DNA of 64,000 bases, taken from Algoriphagus litoralis (GTDB taxonomy: Bacteria > Bacteroidota > Bacteroidia > Cytophagales > Cyclobacteriaceae). Shown piece after piece: positions 18,905 through 28,237 of the stretch (positions are counted from its first letter, which is position 1; every line of letters begins with the position of its first letter). The notes beneath the pieces were generated by a model that saw only the letters and a list, made by a program, of their open reading frames with translations, did no database searches and was not told the origin of the DNA. A program made the position numbers and the translations under genes. Where the stretch lies: positions 43,513 through 107,512 of the forward strand of contig NZ_QGOL01000017.1 in assembly GCF_003259255.1 (NCBI RefSeq), read 5' to 3'.

Positions 18905-19198
18905 TTAACCCACTCGTGATTCGGAATACAAATCATAAGCAGCTACCAGCAATTGCCTTCCTGGAGAATACCCATATTTTTCATGTTCTGCTATTTCACT
19001 TCGATTCAAGGCGTATCCCGCAAGATATTTTTGGTCCAACTCATCCCAAAAAATCAATAAATAGCAATAAGAAATCGGGCTTGCCCTTCCTGCTTCCATC
19101 CAGGAATCAAAAAGTGCCTCATCGAGTGATTTAGGAAATTTCAAGCCTTCAAACATGTGAAAAGGTGTCGTGATTGGCTGCGAAATTAAGGAAACCAA
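18905..19198 (-). CDS. Hypothetical protein, 97 residues
   Basis: I do not recognise a family. The predicted product is 97 residues, mixed alpha/beta in appearance, rich in aromatic residues (ISYCYLLIFWDELDQKYL) and without a signal peptide or clear membrane helix. Codon use looks like neighbouring genes, which supports real coding. An internal Met at residue 15 (MFEGLKFPKS) could be the true start. It lies downstream of the GreA-like gene on the same strand, about 100 nt away. Confidence 0.5.
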   Translation of the reverse strand: MVSLISQPITTPFHMFEGLKFPKSLDEALFDSWMEAGRASPISYCYLLIFWDELDQKYLAGYALNRSEIAEHEKYGYSPGRQLLVAAYDLYSESRVG

Positions 19199-19301
19199 AT
19201 CAATCTTGTTTCTTTTATCCTAGTAGTTAGGTCTACAGAAGTACCAAATTCCAACGCTGAGCCAATACAATTTATCTCAATAGATTCTGCTGGTAAGTCA
19301 G

Positions 19302-19754
19302 TTAATATACATCCAAAATCTGGTACCTGAGTCCATTGAATTCGATCCATTGACCAATTTGCTTTCCTTTCATAGCACTATAAATAGGCGCATGGGTTGA
19401 TAGCCCAAATACTGAAACGCCATTAACCTCCACTGCTTCAATGGATGTACTCACAAAAAAGACTCGATGATCTGTCACTACTACGGAACCCTCCTGAATC
19501 CTCTCATTTACCTGATCTGGATCAATGGACTCCAATATTCTCAATTCATTTCTGAGAAAAAGTAACTCATGCTCCATCCTGACCAAGAGTTCATTTTGCT
19601 CTGATGCACCACGACCGCTTTGGCTGGCACTTTCATCGTGCGTTGTGACCTCGGATTTGAGCCGATTAACTTCTTTTTCAAAATCAGAAATGGTCAATTG
19701 TTGCTTGATGATGCAGGCATGAAGGATGCTGCTCTTGGGAAGTCTGGAGTCCAT
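19302..19754 (-). CDS. GreA/GreB-family transcript-cleavage-like factor
   Basis: 150 residues. An N-terminal helical hairpin (about 15-75) has a polar tip around THDESASQSGRG. The C-terminal Gre domain (about 82-150) shows the FKBP-like pattern SVVVTDHRVFFVS, followed by STHAPIYSAMKGKQIG, which matches the family's SPxxxALxGKxxGD stretch. True GreA proteins use two acidic residues at the coiled-coil tip to stimulate RNA cleavage in RNA polymerase. The tip here has Asp and Glu but not the canonical spacing. It may be a Bacteroidota Gre paralogue acting on the polymerase secondary channel; its activity is uncertain. Confidence 0.72.
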   Translation of the reverse strand: MDSRLPKSSILHACIIKQQLTISDFEKEVNRLKSEVTTHDESASQSGRGASEQNELLVRMEHELLFLRNELRILESIDPDQVNERIQEGSVVVTDHRVFFVSTSIEAVEVNGVSVFGLSTHAPIYSAMKGKQIGQWIEFNGLRYQILDVY

Positions 19755-19919
19755 GGTTTAGTCATTAGATCAGTACAATGTTAGTTAACGCAACACCACC
19801 TTCAAATGACTAAAGTCAGGAATCAACCTGATTTAGAAAATAGAGACTAACGGGTTTTCAAACAAGGCTTTATCGTACTTCAGACAATTTCTCTCCCTTG
19901 ATTTCAGAATAAAAACACT

Positions 19920-21017
19920 TCAAAGGCCTACCCTTGAACCACTCTCCGCACTTTTCAAAATCGCCTGGACTATCCGGATATCCCGGAGACCTTCCTCTCC
20001 TGGGACAGGCATGGGTTTACCTTGCATGATCGCCATCGCATCGTGATCCATTTGATTAGCCTGCTGCCAAGGGACGTCATATGGGAAATTAATTTCGCCA
20101 AGCGGGCTTTTTCCTTTGTTTCCCGAATAGGCTGAAAAAGGAGCCATTTCAATCATTCCTTTCTCACATCGGATATTCAAGAAGTTGGTATTTTCAGCAA
20201 AAGAAGTTTTGATCTTCCCAATCACTCCTCCTGGAAATTCGAGTTCTGCTTCCACGATTTCTCCCAGACCATCTTTGTAGATTTCCGGTCGTTCAGTCCA
20301 TACTTTGGCTGAATTCACAGCGATTGGTTCCATACCAGAGCCAAGTCTTGCTCCTTGGATGGCATACACACCCATATCATAAATCACTCCGCCGCCCATT
20401 TCGCGCTTTTGCTTCCAGTGGTCAGTTCTTCCCTCGCGGTAACCCGCCGCACAATCCAGACTAAGTACTTTCCCCAATGAGCCCTCTTTGACGATCTTCT
20501 GGTATGCTTGCGTATTGGGTTCGTGCTGACATCGATAGCCTATGGACAGACCCACTCCGTTTGCTTTGCAGGCATCGATCATCGCCTGGCAGTCTTCCGC
20601 TGTGACAGCCATGGGCTTTTCGCACCAGACTTCTTTTTTTGCTTTTGCTGCACGCTCCACATACTCCCGGTGCATGGATGGAGGCAGGACAACGTAGACT
20701 ACATCAATGTCCGGATTATCCGCGATCGAATCAAAGTTCTCGTAGTTGTAAATGTTTTTTTCGGGAATATTGTATTTGGCTTTCCACGTTTCAGCTTTAG
20801 AGGGGGTACCGGTGACGATCCCCGCGAGGTAGCAATTTTTGGTGATTTGGAGTGCTGGGGCAAGCAAGTCAGTACTGTAATATCCCAGACCGACCAAGGC
20901 AATACCAAGTTTGTCTTTCTTTGGTTTAGTACTGCAGGCAAAAAGGCTGGATGGGGCAAAAAGACTGATTCCGGTAGCCAATCCTAGGGTTTTGAGCGAT
21001 TCACGTCTGCTGATCAT
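19920..21017 (-). CDS. Gfo/Idh/MocA-family oxidoreductase with Tat signal
   Basis: 365 residues. The N-terminus has a twin-arginine motif (SRRESLK) and a hydrophobic stretch ending in LFAC, so it is probably Tat-exported and may be lipidated. A Rossmann fold begins with IALVGLGYYS. The family motif EKPMA is followed by a C-terminal alpha/beta domain with GGGVIYDMGVYAIQGA. These enzymes usually oxidise or reduce sugars or sugar alcohols using tightly held NAD(P). Export of folded enzyme with cofactor explains the Tat signal. No sugar operon is adjacent, so the substrate is open. Confidence 0.88.
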   Translation of the reverse strand: MISRRESLKTLGLATGISLFAPSSLFACSTKPKKDKLGIALVGLGYYSTDLLAPALQITKNCYLAGIVTGTPSKAETWKAKYNIPEKNIYNYENFDSIADNPDIDVVYVVLPPSMHREYVERAAKAKKEVWCEKPMAVTAEDCQAMIDACKANGVGLSIGYRCQHEPNTQAYQKIVKEGSLGKVLSLDCAAGYREGRTDHWKQKREMGGGVIYDMGVYAIQGARLGSGMEPIAVNSAKVWTERPEIYKDGLGEIVEAELEFPGGVIGKIKTSFAENTNFLNIRCEKGMIEMAPFSAYSGNKGKSPLGEINFPYDVPWQQANQMDHDAMAIMQGKPMPVPGEEGLRDIRIVQAILKSAESGSRVGL

Positions 21018-21099
21018 GGTTTTTTGTTTAAGGGAAAACTCCTTCTCAATTTGGCGATCTGTCGCTCAGAATCCAAAAATCCGAGGGGTATAAGCTCCT

Positions 21100-21107
21100 T
21101 AACTTTG
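21100..21107 (+). promoter_or_regulatory. -7 box for the HbpS/GlcG-like gene
   Basis: TAACTTTG matches TAnnTTTG, 41 nt upstream of the start codon at 21149. No TTG at the right spacing. Confidence 0.45.
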
Positions 21108-21148
21108 AAAAATCAATAAATTGAAATTCACTTCAACTCCTATACACC

Positions 21149-21601
21149 ATGAAAAAGTCCTTTTTCTTCCTTCTGTTGATTTTGCCACTCATTTCTTTTG
21201 CGCAGCAAAAACCCTATCTGACTCTGGAAGACGCTGAGCGGATCAGCGCTGCTGCAGAAGCCAAAGCCAAAGCTGAGGGCTGGAATGTGGTGATTGCTAT
21301 TCTTGACGATGGTGGACATTTGATTTCCTTGAAGCGGATGGATGGTGTTCAAATCGGTTCTATTGATGTGGCACAGGCCAAAGCCAAATCAGCAGTATAT
21401 TTCAAGCGGCCTACCAAAGTCTTTGAAGAAGCGATGAAAAGTGAGGGAGGAAGCCGAATCTCCACCCTCCCCCATGCTGTGGGCGTGGAAGGCGGGCTTC
21501 CGATCTTCAAAGACGGGATCATCGTGGGCTCGATTGGTATTTCAGGAGTAACATCAGCGCAGGATGGAATCATTGCAGAAGCCGGAGTGAAGGGGTATTG
21601 A
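21149..21601 (+). CDS. Secreted HbpS/GlcG-family protein
   Basis: 150 residues. A clean signal peptide ends at SFAQQ (about residue 20). The remainder is one HbpS/GlcG domain: LTLEDAERISAAAEAKAKAEGW, VVIAILDDGGHLISLKRMDG, then the glycine-rich GGLPIFKDGIIVGSIGISG. The Streptomyces HbpS member binds haem and senses redox stress; the E. coli GlcG role is unknown. Haem binding here is only an inference. The gene stands alone with its own promoter. Confidence 0.85.
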   Translation: MKKSFFFLLLILPLISFAQQKPYLTLEDAERISAAAEAKAKAEGWNVVIAILDDGGHLISLKRMDGVQIGSIDVAQAKAKSAVYFKRPTKVFEEAMKSEGGSRISTLPHAVGVEGGLPIFKDGIIVGSIGISGVTSAQDGIIAEAGVKGY

Positions 21602-21773
21602 GAAGGGATGAATTCAGAAATGGCAATATTTTGCTAAAGCCCCAGAAGGGAAACAATTAACTTGAGAATGGGCTAAAGCCGCATTCCTATTTATAAATTT
21701 AAGATTAGCTGTAAAAAGCAAAAACGGCTGAATCTCTCCAGCCGCTCGTAAATCGTAAATCCAAAATCGTAAA

Positions 21774-22520
21774 TCAAGTATACATCGCCCCATTCACATG
21801 CAGCACTTGACCTGAGATGTAGCTACTCATATCGGAAGCCAAAAACACACAGGTATTTGCCACTTCTTCCGGCTGTCCTCCACGCTTCATCGGGATGCCG
21901 TCTCTCCAACCCTGCACCGTCTTTTCATCCAAAGCTCCTGTCATCTCAGTTTCGATAAATCCCGGCGCTACGGCATTGCAGCGGATATTTCTTGATCCCA
22001 ACTCCAACGCCACTGACTTGGTGAAACCAATGATTCCAGCTTTAGAAGCTGCATAATTTGCTTGACCCGCGTTGCCTTTCACACCAACTACAGAAGTCAT
22101 ATTGATGATTGAGCCAGCTTTGGCTTTCATCATTGTGCGTGAAGCGGCCTTCACTGTGTTGAAGCAGGACTTCAGGTTGACATTCATGATTTCGTCCCAA
22201 ACCTCTTCGGTCATCCGCATCAAGAGATTGTCGCGGGTAATGCCTGCATTGTTCACCAAGATATCCAGCGTACCAAAGTCAGCCACGACGTCGTTGATCA
22301 ATTGCTCTGCTGCTTTGAAATCGGAAGCATCCGAGCGATAGCCTTTGGCTTTGATTCCAAAAGCAGCCAACTCAGCTTCAAGTGCCTGCCCTTTTTCCAC
22401 GCTGGACAAAAAAGTGAAAGCGACATTTGCACCTTCCTCAGCAAAACGGATGGCTATTGACCTGCCGATTCCCTTTGAAGCTCCTGTCACCAATGCGGTT
22501 TTTCCTGAAAGTAATCCCAT
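21774..22520 (-). CDS. fabG: 3-oxoacyl-ACP reductase FabG
   Basis: 248 residues, the length usual for FabG. The NADP-binding [12 protein letters not shown], the [14 protein letters not shown] motif, and the catalytic Ser-Tyr-Lys arrangement (MTSVVG, then YAASKAG) are all present, as is the C-terminal [16 protein letters not shown]. It reduces 3-oxoacyl-ACP in the fatty-acid elongation cycle. The gene is isolated from other fab genes. SDR relatives with other substrates exist, but the near-consensus sequence favours FabG. Confidence 0.93.
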   Translation of the reverse strand: MGLLSGKTALVTGASKGIGRSIAIRFAEEGANVAFTFLSSVEKGQALEAELAAFGIKAKGYRSDASDFKAAEQLINDVVADFGTLDILVNNAGITRDNLLMRMTEEVWDEIMNVNLKSCFNTVKAASRTMMKAKAGSIINMTSVVGVKGNAGQANYAASKAGIIGFTKSVALELGSRNIRCNAVAPGFIETEMTGALDEKTVQGWRDGIPMKRGGQPEEVANTCVFLASDMSSYISGQVLHVNGAMYT

Positions 22521-22542
22521 GAAGAATAAAATTTTGTTTGGT

Positions 22543-22550
22543 CAAAATTA
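22543..22550 (-). promoter_or_regulatory. -7 box for fabG
   Basis: Minus-strand TAATTTTG matches TAnnTTTG, 22 nt upstream of the fabG ATG. The upstream TTG is not evident. Confidence 0.45.
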
Positions 22551-22770
22551 GAAAAAAAGCCCGGAATTCTATTTTCTGAAAAAACAACTCTTCCTCTTTT
22601 CACTGAAAACCAAGTCATTAAATCTCTGAAAATCAATTTCGCAAAAGATAAATGGGCTGTTTGAAGATTTGTTAAAATTTTCACCCAAAACGCATAAAAT
22701 ATTCAGTTTTAGCAGCTTTTGAATGTCAGCGCAACTCTGAATTCCGATTTTTTTCTGAAGCCAAAAGGCC

Positions 22771-22778
22771 TATTTTTG
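22771..22778 (+). promoter_or_regulatory. -7 box for lpdA
   Basis: TATTTTTG matches TAnnTTTG, 35 nt upstream of the lpdA ATG; there is only TTT, not TTG, at the expected upstream position. Confidence 0.5.
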
Positions 22779-22813
22779 CAGAGTTTCAATTTGTAATCAA
22801 ACAAGAATAAGAT

Positions 22814-24211
22814 ATGTCTTCGACAAAATTTGACTTGATCGTGCTGGGAAGTGGACCTGGAGGGTATGTAGCTGCGATTCGTGCTTCTCAACTCGGACTG
22901 AAAACTGCCATAGTAGAAGCTGCCGAGTTAGGCGGCATTTGCTTAAACTGGGGCTGCATTCCGACCAAAGCTTTGCTGAAAAGCGCACAGGTATTTGAGT
23001 ACATCAACCATGCGGCCGATTATGGGATTTCGGTAAAAGGTGCAGATGCAGATTTTTCAGGAATGGTGAAAAGAAGCCGCGGTGTGGCAGATGGCATGAG
23101 CAAAGGCGTTCAGTTTTTGATGAAGAAAAACAAAATCGAAATCATCACAGGTTGGGGAAAAATCCAGCCCGGCAAAAAAGTTGAAGTTGCAGACAAAGAA
23201 GGCAAAAAGACTGTTTATGCAGCTGACCATATCATCATTGCCACAGGTGCACGCTCCAGAGAATTGCCATCCATGAAGATCGATGACAAGAAAATCATCG
23301 GCTATCGCAAGGCAATGACCCTGGAAAAGCAACCAAAAACCATGGTGGTGGTAGGTTCTGGAGCTATCGGAGTCGAGTTTGCTTATTTCTACAATTCCAT
23401 AGGTACCAAAGTGACGATCGTAGAATTCATGGATCGCATCGTCCCTGTAGAAGACGTTGAAGTATCCAAAGCCTTGGAGAAAATCTACAAAAAGGCCGGC
23501 ATGACTATCATGACTTCCTCCGAAGTGACCGCAGTGGATACTAAAGGGACAGGTTGCAAAGTGACTGTCAAAACCGCCAAAGGTGAAGAAACACTGGAAT
23601 GCGATGTGGTACTTTCCGCAGCAGGCGTGGTTTCCAACTTGGAAAACATCGGTTTGGAAGATGTCGGAATCTTGGTAGAAAAAGGCAAAATTAAAGTAGA
23701 CGAATATTACAAAACCAACATGCCAGGCTATTATGCTATCGGTGATGTGGTACCAGGTCCTGCATTGGCGCACGTGGCATCTGCCGAGGGAATTACTTGT
23801 GTGGAGAAAATCGCTGGCCATCATCCAGAACCAATCAATTACAACAACATCCCAGGCTGTACCTATTGCTCACCAGAAATTGCCTCTGTAGGTTATACCG
23901 AAGCCAAAGCTGTAGAAGCAGGCTATGAGGTAAAAGTGGGTAAGTTCCCATTCTCTGCTTCTGGAAAAGCTTCAGCAGCTGGCGCAAAAGAAGGATTTGT
24001 GAAATTGGTTTTTGACAAAAAATACGGAGAGCTTCTAGGAGCACACCTGATCGGGGCTAACGTAACAGAGATGATCGCTGAGATCGTAGCGATCCGAAAA
24101 CTGGAAACTACCGGACATGAATTGATAAAAACAATTCACCCGCATCCAACCATGTCTGAGGCAATCATGGAGGCCGCAGCAGCAGCCTACGATGAAGTAA
24201 TTCACCTTTAA
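22814..24211 (+). CDS. lpdA: Dihydrolipoyl dehydrogenase (E3)
   Basis: 465 residues. The FAD site LGSGPGGYVAA is at 11-21 and the redox disulfide is in GGICLNWGCIPTK (Cys43 and Cys48). The NAD site VVVGSGAIGVEFAYF is near 175, a second FAD contact is in YAIGDVV, and the C-terminal dimer interface has the catalytic HPHPTMSE. E3 reoxidises dihydrolipoamide in 2-oxoacid dehydrogenase complexes and the glycine cleavage system. The CLNWGC variant in place of CLNVGC is typical of one E3 branch. It is monocistronic, with its own promoter box and terminator. Confidence 0.95.
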   Translation: MSSTKFDLIVLGSGPGGYVAAIRASQLGLKTAIVEAAELGGICLNWGCIPTKALLKSAQVFEYINHAADYGISVKGADADFSGMVKRSRGVADGMSKGVQFLMKKNKIEIITGWGKIQPGKKVEVADKEGKKTVYAADHIIIATGARSRELPSMKIDDKKIIGYRKAMTLEKQPKTMVVVGSGAIGVEFAYFYNSIGTKVTIVEFMDRIVPVEDVEVSKALEKIYKKAGMTIMTSSEVTAVDTKGTGCKVTVKTAKGEETLECDVVLSAAGVVSNLENIGLEDVGILVEKGKIKVDEYYKTNMPGYYAIGDVVPGPALAHVASAEGITCVEKIAGHHPEPINYNNIPGCTYCSPEIASVGYTEAKAVEAGYEVKVGKFPFSASGKASAAGAKEGFVKLVFDKKYGELLGAHLIGANVTEMIAEIVAIRKLETTGHELIKTIHPHPTMSEAIMEAAAAAYDEVIHL

Positions 24212-24223
24212 TTGAAAATAAAT

Positions 24224-24262
24224 GAACTCCAAGCTTAAACATTCAGCTTGGAGTTCTATTTT
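24224..24262 (+). terminator. Terminator after lpdA
   Basis: A 12-bp perfect stem (24224-24235 with 24245-24256) followed by TATTTTTA. Confidence 0.85.
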
Positions 24263-24287
24263 TAAGCGTATTCCATTTCAACCCAAA

Positions 24288-24295
24288 TACTTTTG
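24288..24295 (+). promoter_or_regulatory. TAnnTTTG box overlapping the sigma-factor start codon
   Basis: TACTTTTG is an exact -7 match. Its last three bases are the TTG start codon of the sigma gene. No TTG lies 19 nt upstream, so it may be chance. Confidence 0.35.
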
Positions 24296-24826
24296 CAGGA
24301 AGAACAACTCATCGAAGGCCTACGAGCCAGAGACCGGAAAACCACCGAATACCTTTATGAAAAGTATTCGCGTGCACTGTTTTCGGTGATTTCCAGAATC
24401 GTCTCCGACCAAGACATCGCAGAGGAGATTTTTCATGATGCTTTCATCAAAATCACCCGAAAGATCGACTCCTATGAAGAGTCAAAAGGCCGTTTATACA
24501 CATGGATGGCCAATATTTGCCGCAATTCTGCCATTGATAAACTTCGCTCCAAAGAAATTTCTCAAGCCAGTAAGACCAACGGAATCGATGACTTCGTATA
24601 TGGAATCGAAAGCCAGTCAGGAACTATGGAACAGGTAGAAGGGATAGGAGTCAAGGAGTTGATCAATAATCTCAATGAGGATCAACGATTCATTATCGAT
24701 TACATTTATTTCAAAGGGTATACGCACTCGGAGGTCTCGGAGGAATTTGAAATCCCTCTTGGCACAGTCAAATCCCGCGTCAGGGCTGCACTTCAAGTAT
24801 TAAAAAAGAACTTAGACAGAATCTAG
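24293..24826 (+). CDS. ECF-type RNA polymerase sigma factor
   Basis: 177 residues from a TTG start; there is no in-frame ATG before the methionine of WMANICRN, so TTG at 24293 (or an unusual codon) must serve. Region 2 shows DQDIAEEIFHDAFIKI and YTWMANICRNSAID; region 4 shows FKGYTHSEVSEEFEIPLGTVKSRVRAAL. The absence of regions 1 and 3 marks it as group 4 (ECF). The adjacent RskA-like gene overlaps its stop, indicating a sigma/anti-sigma pair. Conserved ECF wording in region 2 makes the assignment secure; the regulon is unknown. Confidence 0.9.
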   Translation: MQEEQLIEGLRARDRKTTEYLYEKYSRALFSVISRIVSDQDIAEEIFHDAFIKITRKIDSYEESKGRLYTWMANICRNSAIDKLRSKEISQASKTNGIDDFVYGIESQSGTMEQVEGIGVKELINNLNEDQRFIIDYIYFKGYTHSEVSEEFEIPLGTVKSRVRAALQVLKKNLDRI

Positions 24827-25659
24827 TGGACATTCAATCATACATAGCATCAGGCAAACTTGAACTCTTCCTTTTGGGAGAGTTGACTGAGCGCGAGCGT
24901 GAGGAAGTCCTGACCCTGGCAAAAGCTTATCCTGAAATCCAAAAGGAATTGGATGAGCTGGAGGAAGCGATGTTTTCCTTTGACCATTTGACAGGACCGA
25001 CACCCTCAAAAGAGATAAAGTCACGGATTTTCGAGAGTCTGGAATCAGACTTCAAAAAAGACCTGACAGGTACGGAAGAAAAAGTATCCGTGACAGCTCC
25101 CATCGACACCAAGGTGGTAAAACTTTCCCCATGGAAAGGTTTCGCGGTGGCCGCATCGCTGGTAGCAGTATTGGCAAGTACAGCAGCCATTTATTTTGCC
25201 GGCAAGTATTACGAGGTAGATGAGCAATTTACCGCTCTGCTTCAAGATCAGCAAGTGATGGCGGACAATCTGAATCAGGTCAAGCTGCAATACGAAGAAA
25301 CAGACAATCGCTTGGATCGCTTGGTAGCGGGTGATTTTAAGCGTGTGGAGATGAAAGGAGAAGGCTTTGATATGCAAAAAGACGCCAAAGTGGATGTCTT
25401 CTGGGATCAAAGTAAGCAGGAAGTATTCGTGGCTGTGAATAATCTGAATTCACTCTCGGCAGAATTCGACTATCAGCTTTGGGCCATAGGCAAAGATGGT
25501 CCTGTCGGCATCGGTTTAGTCAATCCTGGAGAGAAATTTACGCTGCAACAGATGCAAGCAGTGGCAGAGGCGGGTGTTTTTGCCATCACCATCGAACCAA
25601 AAGGTGGTTCAAAAGCACCTACTCTGGAGAAATTGGTGGTACTGGGTGAGGTAGCCTAA
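24826..25659 (+). CDS. RskA-family anti-sigma factor
   Basis: 277 residues from GTG 24826, whose G is the last base of the sigma-factor TAG stop. An N-terminal cytosolic helical part (1-100, LGELTEREREEVLTLAKAYPE) resembles the anti-sigma domain. A single transmembrane segment follows (about 105-125), then a coiled linker and a periplasmic RskA-type beta domain (about 150-277, FWDQSKQEVFVAVNNL, YQLWAIGKDGP). It should hold the ECF sigma at the membrane until a signal releases it. The one-base overlap implies matched synthesis of the two proteins. Confidence 0.88.
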   Translation: MDIQSYIASGKLELFLLGELTEREREEVLTLAKAYPEIQKELDELEEAMFSFDHLTGPTPSKEIKSRIFESLESDFKKDLTGTEEKVSVTAPIDTKVVKLSPWKGFAVAASLVAVLASTAAIYFAGKYYEVDEQFTALLQDQQVMADNLNQVKLQYEETDNRLDRLVAGDFKRVEMKGEGFDMQKDAKVDVFWDQSKQEVFVAVNNLNSLSAEFDYQLWAIGKDGPVGIGLVNPGEKFTLQQMQAVAEAGVFAITIEPKGGSKAPTLEKLVVLGEVA

Positions 25660-25682
25660 AATTTAAAATTCTTGAAAAACTG

Positions 25683-25712
25683 AAGCCTGCTTTGAAAAGA
25701 GCAGGCTTTTTT
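25683..25712 (+). terminator. Terminator after the anti-sigma gene
   Basis: An AAGCCTGCT stem pairing with AGCAGGCTT, followed by TTTTT. Confidence 0.8.
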
Positions 25713-25758
25713 AGTGTCTTTTGCTGAACTTACCGATTCAGAAAGCACTTCTCAAGTC

Positions 25759-26217
25759 ATGGAATTACAACTCTCCACTCCTGCCCTGCTTTTTTCAGCC
25801 ATTACCTTGTTGATGTTGGCGTTTACCAATCGATTTTTGGCGATAGCTACGCTAATTCGCGGACTGCACAAAAACTACCTCAAGGAACCCGATTCTACGC
25901 TGATCGTCGAGCAGATTCACAATCTCCGCCGGCGGCTGACACTCATCAAAAACATGCAGCTATTTGGAGTTTTCAGCTTTTTAATGTGCATCGTTTGTAT
26001 GTATTTGCTGTTTCAAGGATATACTCAGGCTGCCAATTGGGTATTTGTAGCGAGCATGCTTTCCTTGCTGATTTCTTTAGCCATTTCCTTAATAGAAATT
26101 CAGATTTCAACAAAAGCGCTTAATCTCGAGCTTTCAGATATGGAGGAAATTTTTGAGAAGCGAAGAAGCAGCCTTGATATTTTCTTTAAAAAAGACCCCA
26201 AAAATGAAAATGAGTAA
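25759..26217 (+). CDS. DUF2721 membrane protein
   Basis: 152 residues from ATG 25759. I prefer it over the GTG at 25714 because the family begins close to the first helix (STPALLFSAITLLMLAFTNR). Three hydrophobic segments are visible: about 8-25, 78-100 and 106-126. A basic connector with LRRRLTLIKNMQLFG lies between helices 1 and 2. DUF2721 proteins are small inner-membrane proteins of unknown function. The gene overlaps the start of the GDPD lipoprotein gene by 14 nt. Confidence 0.8.
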   Translation: MELQLSTPALLFSAITLLMLAFTNRFLAIATLIRGLHKNYLKEPDSTLIVEQIHNLRRRLTLIKNMQLFGVFSFLMCIVCMYLLFQGYTQAANWVFVASMLSLLISLAISLIEIQISTKALNLELSDMEEIFEKRRSSLDIFFKKDPKNENE

Positions 26218-27169
26218 AAATTACCTTTGGTTTCCCTCCCTTTTAATTGGGCTGATTTCATGCAGTTCGCCACAATCCAATCAAAATCAAAATGAACTTG
26301 ACATTTCAGAGACAAGTTCAAATAACATCCAAGTCAATACCATCAGCGATGCCGAGACTTTTTACGCTTGGACCACTGATCGAATTCCTATGGTATCCGC
26401 GCATCGAGGAGGTCCATATCCTGGTTTCCCCGAGAATGCCATCGAAACCTTCGCTAACGTTTTGACTTATACCCCAGCGATCATTGAACTCGATGTCGCG
26501 ATGACCAAAGACTCTGTCTTGGTACTCATGCACGATGATGAGCTGGAGCGGACTACTACCGGAACTGGCAAAGTGAACGAAGTCACTTTTGAATACATTC
26601 AGAGTCTATTTTTGGAAGATAACGAAGGAAATCGGACTGAATTCAAGGTTCCAACTCTGGAAGAAGCCTTGGTTTGGTCAAAAGGAAAAGCCCTGCTTAC
26701 CGTCGACATCAAGCGCTCTGTTCCCTATGAAAAGGTGATTGAAGAAGTCAGAACAACTGAATCTGAGGCGCATGCAGCTTTGATCACTTATTCCTTCGAA
26801 GCGGCCAAAAAACTTCATCTCATGGCTCCGGAACTTATGCTTTCGGTCACTATCAGGAATGAAGAAGAAATTGGCAGATTGCAAGAGGCGGGTATTCCCT
26901 GGAATCGGGTGATTGCCTTTACAGGCGTAGCCGAGCGGTCTGTAGAATTTAACAAAGCCATTCATGATAAAGGCGTGTTTACCATTCTAGGTGTTTTGGG
27001 CAACTTGGACAAGAGCGCTGCCGCTCGGGGAGATGAGCTCTATGTCAGTTTTGTCCAAAACGGAGCCGATATATTAGCTACCGATCGGCCTATTGAAGCT
27101 GCAAAAGCTATTCAGACCCTCGTCCCAAACACAAGTTCAAAAGCAAAATTTTTCACCCATGTTGATTGA
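26204..27169 (+). CDS. Glycerophosphodiester phosphodiesterase-family lipoprotein
   Basis: 321 residues from ATG 26204 (another ATG follows at 26210). A signal peptide with lipobox LISC is followed by a short polar linker and a GDPD TIM barrel. The active-site opening [17 protein letters not shown] is present, with [24 protein letters not shown] giving the metal-binding Glu/Asp and catalytic His. These enzymes release glycerol 3-phosphate from glycerophosphodiesters. Lipid anchoring places it on the envelope. It overlaps the DUF2721 gene upstream and the aldolase gene downstream, so the three form a tight operon. Confidence 0.9.
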   Translation: MKMSKNYLWFPSLLIGLISCSSPQSNQNQNELDISETSSNNIQVNTISDAETFYAWTTDRIPMVSAHRGGPYPGFPENAIETFANVLTYTPAIIELDVAMTKDSVLVLMHDDELERTTTGTGKVNEVTFEYIQSLFLEDNEGNRTEFKVPTLEEALVWSKGKALLTVDIKRSVPYEKVIEEVRTTESEAHAALITYSFEAAKKLHLMAPELMLSVTIRNEEEIGRLQEAGIPWNRVIAFTGVAERSVEFNKAIHDKGVFTILGVLGNLDKSAAARGDELYVSFVQNGADILATDRPIEAAKAIQTLVPNTSSKAKFFTHVD

Positions 27170-28172
27170 TCTGAGAAGTGACACGTTGACCCGGCCGACT
27201 CCGGGAATGAAGGATGCCATGTTTGCAGCCCCTGTAGGCGATGACGTGTTTGGCGAAGACCCTACCGTCAATGCACTTGAGGAGAAAATCGCACGACTGT
27301 TTGGGATGGAAGCAGCACTTTTCTGCCCTTCCGGCACCATGACCAACCAGATTGCGATTCGTCTCCATACCCGGATTCAGACAGAGGTAATTTGTCACCA
27401 ATATTCACATATTTACCTCTATGAAGGAGGCGGGATCATGGCCAATTCCCATGCTTCTGTGAAGCTATTGCCAGGGGAACTGGGAAAAATCACTGCATCA
27501 CAAATCGGCGAATCCATCAATCCCGACGATGTTCATGCTCCAGAGACTACGATGGTTTCATTGGAAAATACGATGAACAAAGGCGGAGGGAGCATTTATA
27601 AGCTGGATGAAATCAAGCCAATTCATGCTATATGCCAGGAAAAAGGAGTCAAACTTCATCTGGACGGGGCGAGATTGTTCAATGCCTTAGTGGAAACTGG
27701 AGAAAGTCCTGCCGATTGGGGAGCTCATTTTGACACGATCTCCATTTGTTTGAGCAAAGGTTTGGGTTGCCCGATAGGTTCTGTTTTACTCGGGTCAAAA
27801 GCTGCTATTAAGCAGGCGAGAAAAGTTCGGAAAGTTTTTGGAGGCGGGATGCGACAGGCGGGATTTCTGGCAGCTGCGGGCATTTATGCCTTGGATAATC
27901 AGGTGGAGCGACTGAAGGAAGATCATGTAAGAGCTAGAGAATTGGGAGATATGCTCAGCAAACTACCTGTGGTATCAGAGATTTTCCCTGTGGCTACCAA
28001 TATTGTGATTGCCAGACTGGAGGGAACTACTCCTGAGGAATTCATGAAAAAACTGGCGGAGCAAAACATCAAATCCGTCAAGTTTGGTAAGGACCTCGTG
28101 CGATTTGTGACGCATTTGGATTTTGGGGACGATAACTTGGAGGAATTTGGGAAGAGGATTAGAGAAATTTGA
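27159..28172 (+). CDS. Low-specificity L-threonine aldolase
   Basis: 337 residues from ATG 27159, which overlaps the GDPD stop by 11 nt. It is a PLP-dependent fold-type I enzyme. [16 protein letters not shown] at the start and the PLP lysine in [13 protein letters not shown] are typical, with [10 protein letters not shown] supplying the Asp that contacts the PLP ring nitrogen. It cleaves L-threonine or L-allo-threonine to glycine and acetaldehyde. The relationship to the upstream phospholipid enzyme is probably transcriptional only. Confidence 0.92.
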   Translation: MLIDLRSDTLTRPTPGMKDAMFAAPVGDDVFGEDPTVNALEEKIARLFGMEAALFCPSGTMTNQIAIRLHTRIQTEVICHQYSHIYLYEGGGIMANSHASVKLLPGELGKITASQIGESINPDDVHAPETTMVSLENTMNKGGGSIYKLDEIKPIHAICQEKGVKLHLDGARLFNALVETGESPADWGAHFDTISICLSKGLGCPIGSVLLGSKAAIKQARKVRKVFGGGMRQAGFLAAAGIYALDNQVERLKEDHVRARELGDMLSKLPVVSEIFPVATNIVIARLEGTTPEEFMKKLAEQNIKSVKFGKDLVRFVTHLDFGDDNLEEFGKRIREI

Positions 28173-28237
28173 AATTCGATATTTGAAATTTGAAATCAAT
28201 TACTAACTTCAAGCGTTAGTATCGAAACACAGAACTA

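Noticed and set aside
23057..23824. 255-codon minus-strand open frame inside lpdA
   Set aside because: The product is Phe/His-rich with no domain, and the plus-strand frame has full lipoamide dehydrogenase motifs.
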